In this document: in pieces, positions 26,301 to 38,300 of the stretch
How the letters are laid out: every line of letters starts with the position of its first letter
Numbering within the stretch: position 1 is the stretch's first letter
Source: Brienomyrus brachyistius
Lineage: Eukaryota; Chordata; Actinopteri; Osteoglossiformes; Mormyridae
Direction: 5' to 3'
Length of the DNA: 64,000 nt
NCBI RefSeq assembly: GCF_023856365.1
Contig: NC_064555.1
Coordinates: 16,378,254 to 16,442,253 of the forward strand
Notes under the pieces: model-generated
The model's database searches: none
Told to the model about the DNA's origin: nothing
Seen by the model: the letters and a program-made list of their open reading frames with translations, nothing else
Translations under genes and position numbers: made by a program

Positions 26301-29300
26301 TGACGTGTTTGCATTCTGTAGCCTCATGTGCTCTGTGCCACCTCAGTAATGACACTGTTAGAGTTTCCAAAAGAAAAGAGAAATTGTCCCATATCAGTTC
26401 AAAATGGGTGGCAGCATTATACTTATTAATATGGGGCGATGCTGTAATGTACAGACCGGGTGGCAAGATTACACACTCCGTCCGCCTCTCTCTCCGCAGG
26501 ATCTGCTAGTCGTCGATGTTTGCTGGACGCTAATGGAGTTGCTTACTGGGGTCCTCCGAGCTTCGCCCGATGCGTCTCACTTGAATATCGATATTTACAT
26601 CTATCGGTAGGTACCTTCTCTGGCTGAGCCAGACCCGCAGCCCCAGCTCTCAGCATCAGTTACAGCTGTAAACACTGCGGTCTACTGAGTAGATGGCTGT
26701 TCCCTTTAGCATGCATTTACATTGACTATGTTTGGAGAATAAATCCACCAGTCCTTTTTAATACTATTACAGATCTACTAATTGGAGGGATGAATGAGGC
26801 CAAAATAAATATTGGGGATACAGGTCCCTGCCCCCCCACAGTTCGTACGCTACTGATAGGCTTATATTCTCTGATTTGCATTATATCGTGAGGCTACATG
26901 AGGTTCCCCTTCTCTTCCTGCTGCCTAAACACATGAAGCTGACCAATATCAGGACGCTGTATGTCAGCCTTCCTCACCCTGGGTGCCTGTCTGTTCTGAG
27001 CTGACAGACAGTCAGTGTTTCTGCTGACCCTGATTAGGGGTTAGGGTTGTCAAGCCGGCACTCTGGACGCCCATCCTGTCCTTCTCCAAGGCTGTGGACG
27101 CCATGAGAATGTGCACGAGGTCCACCTCTCAGGTTCTGTGCCCGACTCCTGGACATTGTCCCTGAAGTGGGGAGCTTTGTGGCTCAGGCTGACAGTCTGC
27201 ATTGGATTTAGAGCAGCGTTTCTCCACCCGGTCCTTGGGGATCCCCAGCCGGTCCACGTTTTTGCTCCCTCTCGGGAACTGGGAGAAAGCAAAAACGTAT
27301 AGTGTCTGGGGGTCCCCAAGAACCGGACTGAGAAACATCAGTTCAGAAGGTAGGAATAGGGTGGTGCTGGCACAGACAACCCCAGCTTGTTTAATATCAT
27401 ACCTGTAGGTAGACGTTGCCAGGATCACATTAATCTTGTCTACGCTCAGGCATGCAAGCCTCAGCATCCCTCCTATTAGTGAAGCCGATTTAGTTTTTTT
27501 TGTATATCGTTCAGCATTGCAGTCTGTTTTTTGAGTCTTTAGGTTCTTCGGTCAGGCATCTTGAAAGGACGTTTAACGCATTTATCTGAGGCTTTTATTC
27601 AAGGCGACTTACAGTGGTAGGAAAGGTTGCCATTTTTGAACGTGTGTTCCCTGGGATACAAACCTTATTGTTGAGCTGCAGGAGCTCGAAGGAACTAAAG
27701 GAGGCCAGGAGGGTGTCCCTGTTTCTGCCTCTTTAGCCTCCTAAGCAGCTGTTAAGTGCTCAAGCTGCCATCTGTGACAGCTCGGCTCGCTTCTTATCAC
27801 CAGAACAACTACCTGAGGTCTGTTACCATCTCGTGCCAGCAGTTCCTTGACCTCGATCTGGGATCCCTAATCCTCCTCTTGAATGCCCACTGCGTTTGCT
27901 GGCTTTTCTTCGATCTGAGTTCTTAATTAATTATGCCTGACGAGGCTGTTGATTGAACTCTGACTGTGACTCTCTTTATTGTGAAAGTGTTCCTTTATAC
28001 TAACAAAATTGCTGTGAAGGAAAATTTTATTATATGAAAATGGGTACCTCAGAATGAAAGCCGGGTATTCAATTCAGTATTTTATTAATATGTAGCAATT
28101 GTGCCGTTCCAAGAGCCTAAAAAATATTTTATATATACGAAACCTATGTGTTAAGAACTGAAGTGAAAAGAAATTAGGTATATCAGAAGATGATATTTCA
28201 TAAGAGAAACAGAAAAGTGTTACAAAATTGCAATATAGGACTCCAATATAGTACAGAAAATTCTGACTTTCATCCTGGTTTCTTTATAAATCAAAAATTA
28301 AACTCAATCATTTCATCAATCCATCCATCCATCCACCCATTATCTGCTGCACATCTGAGGGCAGAGTTTACCCAGACCTCCCCCACCTCTGCAATCTTCT
28401 CCCACTCCACCGGGGACATACCAAGGCATTCCCAGACCAGCTGAGAGATATCATCTCTCCAGCATGTCCTGTGTCTGTCCTGGGGTCCCCTCCCAGTGGG
28501 AGTTGTTCAGAACTGTGCAGGAGGCATCCTTGATAGATATCTGAACCCTCAGAGCTGACTCCTTTCCATGCAGAGGAACAGAAGCTCTACTCTGAGTCCC
28601 TCCCGAATGTCCGAGCTCCTCACCCCATCTCTAAGGTTGAGTCCAGCCACCCTGCAGAAGAAACTCATTTCTGCCCCTTGTATCCACAATCTCATTCTTT
28701 TGATCAATATCCAAAGTTTGTGACTGAAAGAATGAGAATTAAGAATTAAGTCCATGAAACTTTGACTCAGTTTATGAATTTATACGCAATTATCCACTCT
28801 GCTTATCTCACCAATTTGCTCAATCCAAGTTAATTTTGTTTCATAGTTTCGTCCAGTTTGCCCTGCATTTCTGAGATCGACTCTCTGAGTTTATCTCTTC
28901 TGCTTGGTCCATGCCTGCTGTCATTTCCAGCTTCCAGTATAACTGTAAACGCGTCTCTTTCTTCTCACTACAGTTACGAGAGCATCTTGCGAAGGGTCAG
29001 AGGACCCTAGCAGCGGAGGGCATGTCTCAGATCGTGAGAAGTCTCCTCGAGTTAATGTCCCGGAAAAATTATTACAGCGGCGACCTGTTATTCTCCGTGG
29101 AGATTCTCCGAAATGTGACGGACACCTTCAAGCGAGCAACCTACATTCCAGCTCCCGACGACGTGCAGGTGAGGAATCGGAAGGCCTCGCGCGCTCATGA
29201 GGCCGGTCACTCGGATACACCCTCTCCAGGGGGCTGCTGACCAACTGCAATCACACTCCTGCCTGAATCGCTTACCACAGTCGCCAGTTTCTTCCCACCA

Positions 29301-32300
29301 GACTATCTGGTGTGTTTACACCCAGCCATAAGCGTTGTGTCTTTGTAGGTGTTAATAACAGATATTAGACATTATCTGTGATGTCCTTGTGTTAAACTGG
29401 AGTAGGAGCCTGGAAATCCTCAGAGATGCACCAGCACTGGTGCAGTGACATTGGCAGGGATGCCAACATTTTTTTTTTCATTCTCAAGTACCTCTCCTCA
29501 TATTCCTTCTTCACCCCTGTACTCCTTTGCTGGTTGCTGCTCTTTTTGTCCTTAGCAACTCCCAGTACCGCCACCCTAATCCCTTCCTGTGTGCTGTCTT
29601 TACCCCTGCAGAAATTCTTCCAGGTGGTCAGTTATATGTTGGACATTGAAAACCAAGAGAAGTGGGAAGATGCTCACCAGGTAAAGAGCTTCGCGGTTCT
29701 TGTGCGTTCGCGTTTCCCGGTGAGCGTGCAGTAATTGACACGCGCCGTGCATTACTTCACTACTTCATGGAGACGTCATCCTGGTCATGAATAGTGTTAC
29801 TCTGTTTTGGATGTGGGTGTTAGTGCCCTGAGATGGGTCCCTCCTGGGTTATTCTCTGCCTCTCACCCATAATGACAGATAGACTCCAGACCCCTGCAAC
29901 CCTGGATAGCACAAACGTTTAGACGATGGATCGATAAATCAATCAATTGATGAAAGTTTGAATGAATGAGTTCATGAATGAATGAATGAATATGGGCATG
30001 AGGTTGTGATTCACATCAAAGACACTGCGCTCAATAATAATTTTATATGACGCTGACACACAGAAGCTGAAACGCAGTAGAGTTGCAGAGTCAGGCAGAC
30101 AGTTTCCGCGTGACCCGGTGTCGCCCCAGGCGGAGCCGAGCGGGGAGTGAGAGTGCGGGGAGGGCAGCGTGAAATGGATCCGCTGTCTGAGCAAGGGAAC
30201 CAGCGCTTCATTAGATCAGATCCGCGGCGTTTTGGATGACACACGCCGTCGCCTGTGGTGCCCGCAGCCCCCGCTGTGCCTGCACACCCCTGCCTCCCAT
30301 CTGCTTGTGCCGCCCAGCGCCGGCTGAAGCCACACACAAAAGGCTGCCTGTTTGAGAGAGAGGAAGGGCTGGTATTTCACTCCAGGGAAGGACTGTGCCT
30401 TAGATGACCTGGGATCTTATCCAGCAGGCCCTCGTGCCAGATGAATAAAATTCCGTTTTTGCCTTAGTACGAGTTCAGGTACATTACAGTGCCTCTTCTC
30501 ACATAATCTTTATTTATATGGCACTTTTAACCTCGGGGTTTACAATGTGCTTTACAGACATTTAAAAGAAAGGAATTAAAATTAGGATTCAGAGAAAAAA
30601 TATTAATTAGTTTAAAAAATATATTAATAATAATCCAGCATCCCTGATGTATTTTGGGGATTAGAACTAGCGACCTTCTGATTGCAGGCACGAAGGCCAC
30701 ACACCACTGTACATCGCATGTTAAGTTTATGAAGCAGTGTGTGGGGTGTGTGGGAGCCCCCCCCCCCCTTTGCATGTTTTAGGCTTTGGGTGGGTGGATG
30801 GATGGATGGATGGATGGATGGATGGATGGATGGATGGATGGATGGATGGAAGGAAGTCAGTCGGCTGCTGTCAATATCGCCTGTTTATAAGTGACAGATG
30901 CTGAATTTTAAGTTAAGAGGAAAAATCCATGTCAGGTATAGTGATGACAGAGTTACATCCAGGGATTTGTCAGGAAACTTGACTTTATCAGCTGTTGGTC
31001 TGCAGTGAGGTCGTCGCCCAACCTGCTGTGAGAGTCGTTCTCTGCTCTTCACTGTTAGCTGCTTTTTTTTTTTTTTTTTTGGGGGGGGTGGCTCGGCAGC
31101 AACCCAGCAGTCACAGCTGCAGCCTGGCACGTGTGTGCATCCGTATCAGTGTGCATGCATGTCTGTGCGCGGGGGAGAGAGAGATGTAACGCACACTCCC
31201 TGATTCAGTGTGTGTGTTTCTTTGTGTCTGTAGGTGTGTGACACAGAGATGTAACACACACTCCCTGATTCAGTGTTTGTGTTTCTTTGTGTCTGTAGGT
31301 GTGTGACACAGAGATGTAACACACACTCCCTGATTCAGTGTGTGTGTTTCTTTGTGTCTGTAGGTGTGTGACACAGAGATGTAACACACACTCCCTGATT
31401 CAGTGTGTGTGTTTCTTTGTGTCTGTAGGTGTGTGACACAGAGATGTAACACACACTCCCTGATTCAGTGTGTGTGTTTCTTTGTGTCTGTAGGTGTGTG
31501 ACACAGAGATGTAACACACACTCCCTGATTCAGTGTTTGTGTTTCTTTGTGTCTGTAGGTGTGTGACACAGAGATGTAACACACACTCCCTGATTCAGTG
31601 TGTGTGTTTCTTTGTGTCATTGCTGGGAATAGAGTTCCCCATAGAAATGAATGGAGAGTCCCCAGAAAGATATAATTACAAACCTGTGTGTGTGTGTGTG
31701 TGTGCGTGCGTGTGTGTGTGTGCGCTCTGCTGTCATTTTGGGGATACCTATGGGGAACAAAGCCAGCAAACTTTACAAAACAAAAAACTTTAAACTTCGT
31801 TGCAGTGTTCCAAAACCTTTTATGTTTGTTTAGAAACATTAACAGAATTTAAATGAGAGTGAGTGGGAATTTACTGCAAAGGAAGATACCAGAATTTGTG
31901 TATATGCGATTGTGTGTTGGCCCTATAATACGCACGTATAGAGCTTACAGCTCTCTGCTTAGCGACACTTAATGCCTCAGAATGAGCCGCTGTCTACATA
32001 CCATCTGGAACCTTAATTACTGGACTAACACTTTGATTACATTCCCATGAAGAGTGACACTTAAAGGAGAAGACTGGGCAAATCCTGCAAGCAGGCATGT
32101 GTCCAGTCTCCAGGGAGGGCAGTGAGGCACAGCGGAGTCGAGGTCACGCCCATGGAGGCCCCAAGGCGTGTTAGTGAGTCAGAAGCAGCTTTGACTCATG
32201 GGCACAGGCCACATGAGGCTAGAGAAGATGCTGGACTCGTCCATCAGCAACCATGATGAGAAAACAGGATGAGACTCATTATGGCTTTCTTAACGATGGC

Positions 32301-35300
32301 AAGGAGACAGCAAGGAGATTCATTACGGCCTTTTTTTAACGAGGATGCGGATGCTTGCGATTCTCACACTGATGACAACAGCAAAAGGGCTGCTGATGGG
32401 GTTATGGTGATGATGACAGCTGTGGTGGTGATGATGACAGCTGTGGTGGTGATGATGACGATGATGATGAGTGATGATGACGATGATGATGGTACGAATG
32501 TTACAAGGAATGATGATAAAATGATTATGTTTGTTCATTCAATACTGGAAAGGTACGAGCATCTGTACACAAAATGAATATTTGCTCAAGAATCACCAGA
32601 ATTAACAACTACTTAAATATAAACTGCTGTCGACAAATTCTAAATAAAAGAGCAAGGAATACGGAATACATTATTGCAATTGCATTCGGAGGGAAAAAAA
32701 TGGTTGTAAATGACATCCAACAACAGAAAGGGTTTTAAATGAGACCAGCAGAAAATGATCACAAATGCTTTATGTCACAAGACAAAAATGCATATTTTTC
32801 AGTTTAATAAAATGAATGTTTTCTTCCTTGAGCGATGTGGGTTTATGTATGTAAATGAGTGTTTGTAAATTAGGTATAGCGTGTGTGTGCGTGTGTCTGT
32901 GTGTGTGTGCATGTGTGTGTCTATGTGCGTGTGTGTGTGTGTCTGTGTGTGTGTGCATATGTGTGTGTCTGCATGCGTGTGGGTGTATGTGTGTGTCTGT
33001 GTGCCTACGTACGTGTGTGCGCATGTGTGTGTGTGCGCGCATGTGTATCTATATATGTGTGTGTCTGCGTATGCGTGGGTGTGTGTGTGCGTGTTAGCCC
33101 ATGTAACTGACTGTGGTACCCCCCCCAGGTCTCTCCCGGCTCGGCCCTGCTTATGCGAGTGGTCGAGGACTTCATCCATCTGGTTGGCGAGGCACAGAAG
33201 GCCTTCCAGAGCTCCCTCTTCTCCACCAACAACCTCAGTGAGTACCCCCCCCCAGCCGCTCCAGGTCACTTCCTGTGGGGTTACGTATCACACCGTATGT
33301 TATCTGTACAGATGGCTGACACAGTCATAGGTTAAAATGTGCTATAGCATGAAGCTCTCTGCTTGGTAAACTGCTGTCCAATGAATCAGATATCCAGAGA
33401 GTTTAGGTACAGCTTCAAGCATGGAGATCAGATCAAAGCTTCCCAATGTCAGTCACGTATGACTTACAGTATAACGTAACGGTGAGCTCAGCTCATCTGG
33501 TAAAGAAGGCAGGCTGTGGTGTGGATCACATGATCTCTGCTCTCGGCACAGTGATCACGATCCAGCGGGAACCGGTCTCGGCTGTCTCCAGCGACATCAA
33601 CTTCCCCATGAAGGGGCGCAGGGGGGTGAAGGATTGGGCACGCTACTCAGAGGACAAGCTCTTCATCCCCAAGGAGGTCTTCACCCTGTCCTCTGAAGGT
33701 GAGCTGATGTCACTTTGGTGAAAGACCGTGACCGTAGGAAGATGTCCCCTAAATCCTGAACACGTATGTGTCCGTCAGAGACATGAGGACCCAAAATAAC
33801 CATCCATGAAACCAAACCCATACTTTGTTTTGGTACATCCCCTACATCTGTCTCTGTTGCCATGACAGAAAACTTTTTTTATATGTTTGTATAAGGATTT
33901 TTCTCATATTCATTGTTTTTACTTATTTTTTATTTGAAATTTATCAACACCCACTTGTTCTGCAGGTACCACACAAATCACACACCATTACAAACTTCTG
34001 GCTTAACTGGAGTGAGGTTATTGTGTGGGATGTCGCTGTTGATTGTTGAGACTGCTGACATGTTGGAACCATTAGTCAATCGGGCATTTCAGAAATGCAG
34101 GGAGTGAGTTTGACACATCGTCGCAAATGCAGGCACTCTCGTATGCCTTCTGCTGATTGGCTTCCTTTGGTTGCAGTTTGTACTTTAGAGAGGATGAGTA
34201 CAGTATTGTCTGCATATTGAAGAATGACTTTGACTAAGAATGAACCTCAGATTAGGACGAGAAGCTTTAAAAGGGCTGCCTGTTATGATAGTCTCATACA
34301 GATCAGATTATGGTGAGTTTAACTGTTGGCATGCAAACATATATACCTCCATTTTCTGCTGATGTGCTATTTTAATGAAGATGTCTTTTATATTTTAATT
34401 AGCATTTTATTTATTTAGCAGGCATTATTGTGCATAGCAATCTGTCTTTGTCAAATCATATTTATGCTATTTCCTTTGAATTGTAATGGAGACCATGTCC
34501 AGTATGTCATGGGTTCAAATCCCGTGGCAGGCAGAGTAATCATATCACCACTGGGCCCTTGAGCAAATCCCTTGACCCCAGATGCTGCTGGGACACTGAT
34601 TCAATCTGTTCTCTGAACATTCATTGCTTTTGACAAAATGGTTTGTTAAATTAATATAAATGTAATTACCTTCACTGACTGTGTCCCTGTGTATCAGTAT
34701 TAACAGGCACTGAAAACGGATTTTGGCTGTTTAGCTTATCGAAGTAGATAATTGTCAGCATTATGGTGGATATGGAAACCTCCACTCACATCGTACTTCT
34801 GTAGTAATTAGACATCTGTGGCTCCGCTGAATCTCACAAAGTCAACCGATATTCGTGTCCTTTCTACTAAATGTAAACTCCACGATGATGAAGGGAAAAA
34901 ACTCTCCTGACACAATGAGCCTGGTCCAGCGTCTACGTAGAAGGCGATCTGCAGCATGTCTGCCTCAGATTCTGCCGTCATATAGGAAAGTAGGAAGAGA
35001 TAGCAACAATAATAATAATAAAAAAATTTATTTGTAATGCATTTTACATTTGAAGCAAATTTCAAAGTGCTACAAAATGAAAACGTCATAATGAAAATGA
35101 CAAAAATCCCCATTTTAGAAAATGCAGCAATGCGTAAAAATTTATTAAAAGTCATAATTCCTGCTTAAAATAAATATTTTAAGTCCCTTTTAACTCTGAA
35201 TAGTCTGTGGTGCCCTCATGGTCCGGGAAGGTGTTGAAGGAAGGAAGGGAGGGAGGAAGGGAGGGAGGAAGGAAGGAAGGAAGGAAGGTAGGAAGGAAGG

Positions 35301-38300
35301 AAAGAAGGAAGGGAAAAAAAATAAATAATGGAAAAACAGAAAAGATGGAGTGTGGAAGGAAGGAGCTGTGGAGCCTGTCCTCAGGCCTGAATCAGGCTCC
35401 TACTCCAACACTCAGCAGGTGCTACAGTCGGTTTTTCCCATCAGCCTTCAGGGTAATGGTGGAAATAACAATTAAATGAGAGACATACCCTGGCGGTAGG
35501 ATAGGATAGGGTGAGGATGGTATGTACAGCCATCTGTTTCTACCTTGAAATTCCAGTGGTCTCTCCTAGATGGTCTCTGTTTCATCCATGGCCTTCCCAG
35601 GGTGTCGTCTCCCATGCAGTCTCTGGCCTCCTCACCTTCCTGAGGGTAGTCTGTCCGGACGGCTTGCTCCAGGCAGTCTCTCTGAGGGAGGCTCTCCAAG
35701 AATTCCCGCAATTCCATAGCGTCTACTGCGCCTCCTGTCTAATTAAAATTTGATTGTATTTCTGACGTCGTAAGTAGCCTCATGTTTGAGGTGTGAAACA
35801 CCCGTAGAAATATGGGGAGCTGAAAAAGCAACAGATATTCTTTCCCTGAAGCACCGTCCCCAGCCGAGAGAGTAAACAGGAGCGGGGAAGGGAAGTGAGA
35901 GGGGCAAGAGGAGCAAAGGCATTTAGTCCATTACGATCCATCCACAGCAAAACCATTTTTGTTGGCCCGAGCATCGCGATGTTTGTGTCTCACATGGTGC
36001 CTAAATGGCCCGCTCTCTCCATACAGACACACGTTTCAGAGTCTGCAGCCATAGCAACAGAAGAGAGAAGTACAGCAGAGAAATGGCTGCTCTGTTGCTG
36101 TTTTGGGTCCCACAGCATATCATTAGCAACCTGCCAGTCTTACTAAGCCAAAAATGAGCACCCCCACGCCCCGGGCCATGATGGGCCAACAGCAGCCCCA
36201 GTTCTGCTGTAAGAGCTTCCCGAATCGCTTTTTCCCTCCATAACCAACAGCCGAGTTACTTCAAAGACTGAATGGCCATGAATCCATAGAGCTGTGGATT
36301 GGGGGGGGGGGGGGGGGGTATTTTCAATTTGTCTGGCTTTCCTGCCTTGTACTCAAGCCTATCACCTTCTGCCCCCCAGCAGGCAAGACGGTTACTCAGC
36401 AATGCAGCGCTCGCCCCTCCTCTATCTCCCAAACGCTACACGTTGCTGTGCTGTCCTTTCAAACGTGGCCACACTAGGCACTGCTGCCACCTTCATGTGG
36501 TTGGAGGCACATTCACACGTAGATGGGGGGGGGGGGGGGGGGACCTGCTCCTCATTTCAGCAGCATATTGCACTGCCATGGTACGTGGTACCCAAACATG
36601 CTGGGCAGACTGTCAGTATCATTTTGCAGGGGTTCATTTATAAATTCAACCTCAGCAAGGCCGTTGTCTTTATTATGCTCAGAAAATGCATGCAGCTATT
36701 ACGTGCCCATTGCGCGTCCCATTACGGTGCATTTTGGAGGGCAGGCTATTTGTTATGCGATCCTGTTAGCCAGTCATCACTTCATTTAAGATGTGGTTAT
36801 GACCAAGGGTTGCTGACAGGATTGATTTTGAGCAACTGAATGCGTATTCCCCACTGAGCCTATGGCCAGAGCGGGTGTTTTTACTGCCACCGTTTGTCAT
36901 TATTCATTTCTGTGCGCTGCAGCTTAACTGTCGGAACGGCCTAACCCACAATGCAGCTGGCGGCTCATTTGCATGCCCACAAATGCTGCAACCAATTACA
37001 TTCCATCCCCGCTGGAGTAATGAGCGTAACAGAGCAAACTGATTCACGTCGTTTCGTCTGTGGGGGGCATGTGGGGTTTTTTAGGGGTTGGCTACTATAG
37101 TGGAACATTTTGTTGGGGGGAGTGGGGGGGGGACAGACTTGTGTCCCCTTTTCCATTCTAAAGGTGGGAATGACAGTCTGCATTGGCTTTCCCCCTCAAA
37201 GGCTGGCTGACATTTCAGGGAGAAAGTGCTTCTCTCAGGGAGAGGGAGTTTTTGGAAGGGATCGCTCTGCAGGGGGGTCGGGGGGTGGGGGGGGGGGGGG
37301 GTTGCAGAATGAAGGTAAAGAAGGATGGAGGGAACGAAAGATAACAAGGGGTAGACGGAGTGATGGGAGTTGGAAAAAAGTTGTGCTTCGGCTGTGCAGA
37401 GAAACAAAAAACTGTCAGAGGAAAACAACACTGAGGAAGGAAGAAAGGAGAAAGAGAAGAAGAGAGTCGTGCGGGGAGGGGGGGCATGTGGGTGTGTCCG
37501 GCTACTGCGGATCAGCTGGGCCTACCTACCCCCTCCCAGCTCAGATATACCTCTTCATCACACTCCTCATCCTCCATCACCATTAGTCTTGCCTGTCCTT
37601 GCCTGTCATCCACTGCATTTCTTTCTCCTTTTGCGGTCTCTTTCTCGAAGGACTGACATTCCCTGAGCCTAAGATCCCACAGGGTTTCCATGTTAAATTT
37701 AGCTCTAGCTGCCTGTGAGAGATGTGTGGCGTTGTGACACTTAGCCAGTCAAAGCTCTGCTGTTGGATTAAGCTTTTACTGTTTTTTATTTTCTTTTTTT
37801 TTTAATGCTAACTTTCACTACCTGTTTAGCTGCCAGATGACATTCTGCTCTTCTCTGCAGAATCAGATGACACGTCCTACTTTGTGATAGGTGCCATCCT
37901 GTATCGCACGCTGGGGCTCATCCTGCCAGCTCCTGAGTAAGTGTCCCTCTCATGCATGGCTCTCTGTCCTCTGGATGGGCTTCCTTGAAGGAGACGTGTC
38001 AGGCCAGCGGGGGCAGCAGTGAGCTGCCCCGGCCGCACTGTCAGGTTACGGCTGGGAGAGCTGGACGGCCTGAAAACTCCTATAAACTGGCTGCTGCTTT
38101 TTCAGCTTAAGGAATTCATTTATTTAGGTATTTTCCAATGTATCCGTTTACTTAAGATGTTGAGGGAAGCTTTTTAGAGATGTATGGTTCACTTGTATTT
38201 TATTGATTGAGTGTTTGCATTAAAGGCGGAGAATCCCTTGTGACAATTTGCACTAAATATTGATGGTCAGCTTGTACTTATTTGTCTGAATACTTGTAGT

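Larger units (their letters stand above)
23211..26499 (+). other. adgrb2: intron inside the HormR domain (3.3 kb)
   Basis: Nearly 1 kb of it is a 26-bp minisatellite (23390-24378). It also holds a G12 run at 24815-24826 and a reverse-strand SINE head (24830-24957). A possible further SINE fragment at 25610-25735 is too degraded to claim firmly. The acceptor is TCTCTCCGCAG at 26489-26499. Confidence 0.8.
26607..28973 (+). other. adgrb2: intron, HormR to GAIN (2.4 kb)
   Basis: Contains a foldback element (27214-27341), a reverse-strand SINE tail (27573-27670) and a reverse-strand LINE 3' fragment (28307-28755). The rest is featureless. The acceptor is TCTCACTACAG at 28963-28973. Confidence 0.8.
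29681..33128 (+). other. adgrb2: intron within GAIN (3.4 kb)
   Basis: Holds a GGAT-family remnant (29818-29995), a reverse SINE head remnant (30640-30722), a C12 run (30757-30768), a (GGAT)n array (30789-30849) and a 65-bp minisatellite (31181-31617). It also holds one copy of the TG-containing repeat TGR (31619-31775), a GAT-rich array (32400-32500) and a long TG-rich tract (32881-33095) just before the acceptor at 33128. Confidence 0.8.
33699..37860 (+). other. adgrb2: intron within GAIN (4.2 kb)
   Basis: Contains a plus-strand SINE (34490-34670), a (GGAA)n tract (35237-35313), two G18 runs (36301-36318, 36525-36542) and a G15 run (37287-37301). I found no convincing exon for the extra Pro/Gly-rich segment that human BAI2 isoforms carry at this position. 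The acceptor is TTCTCTGCAG at 37851-37860. Confidence 0.75.
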
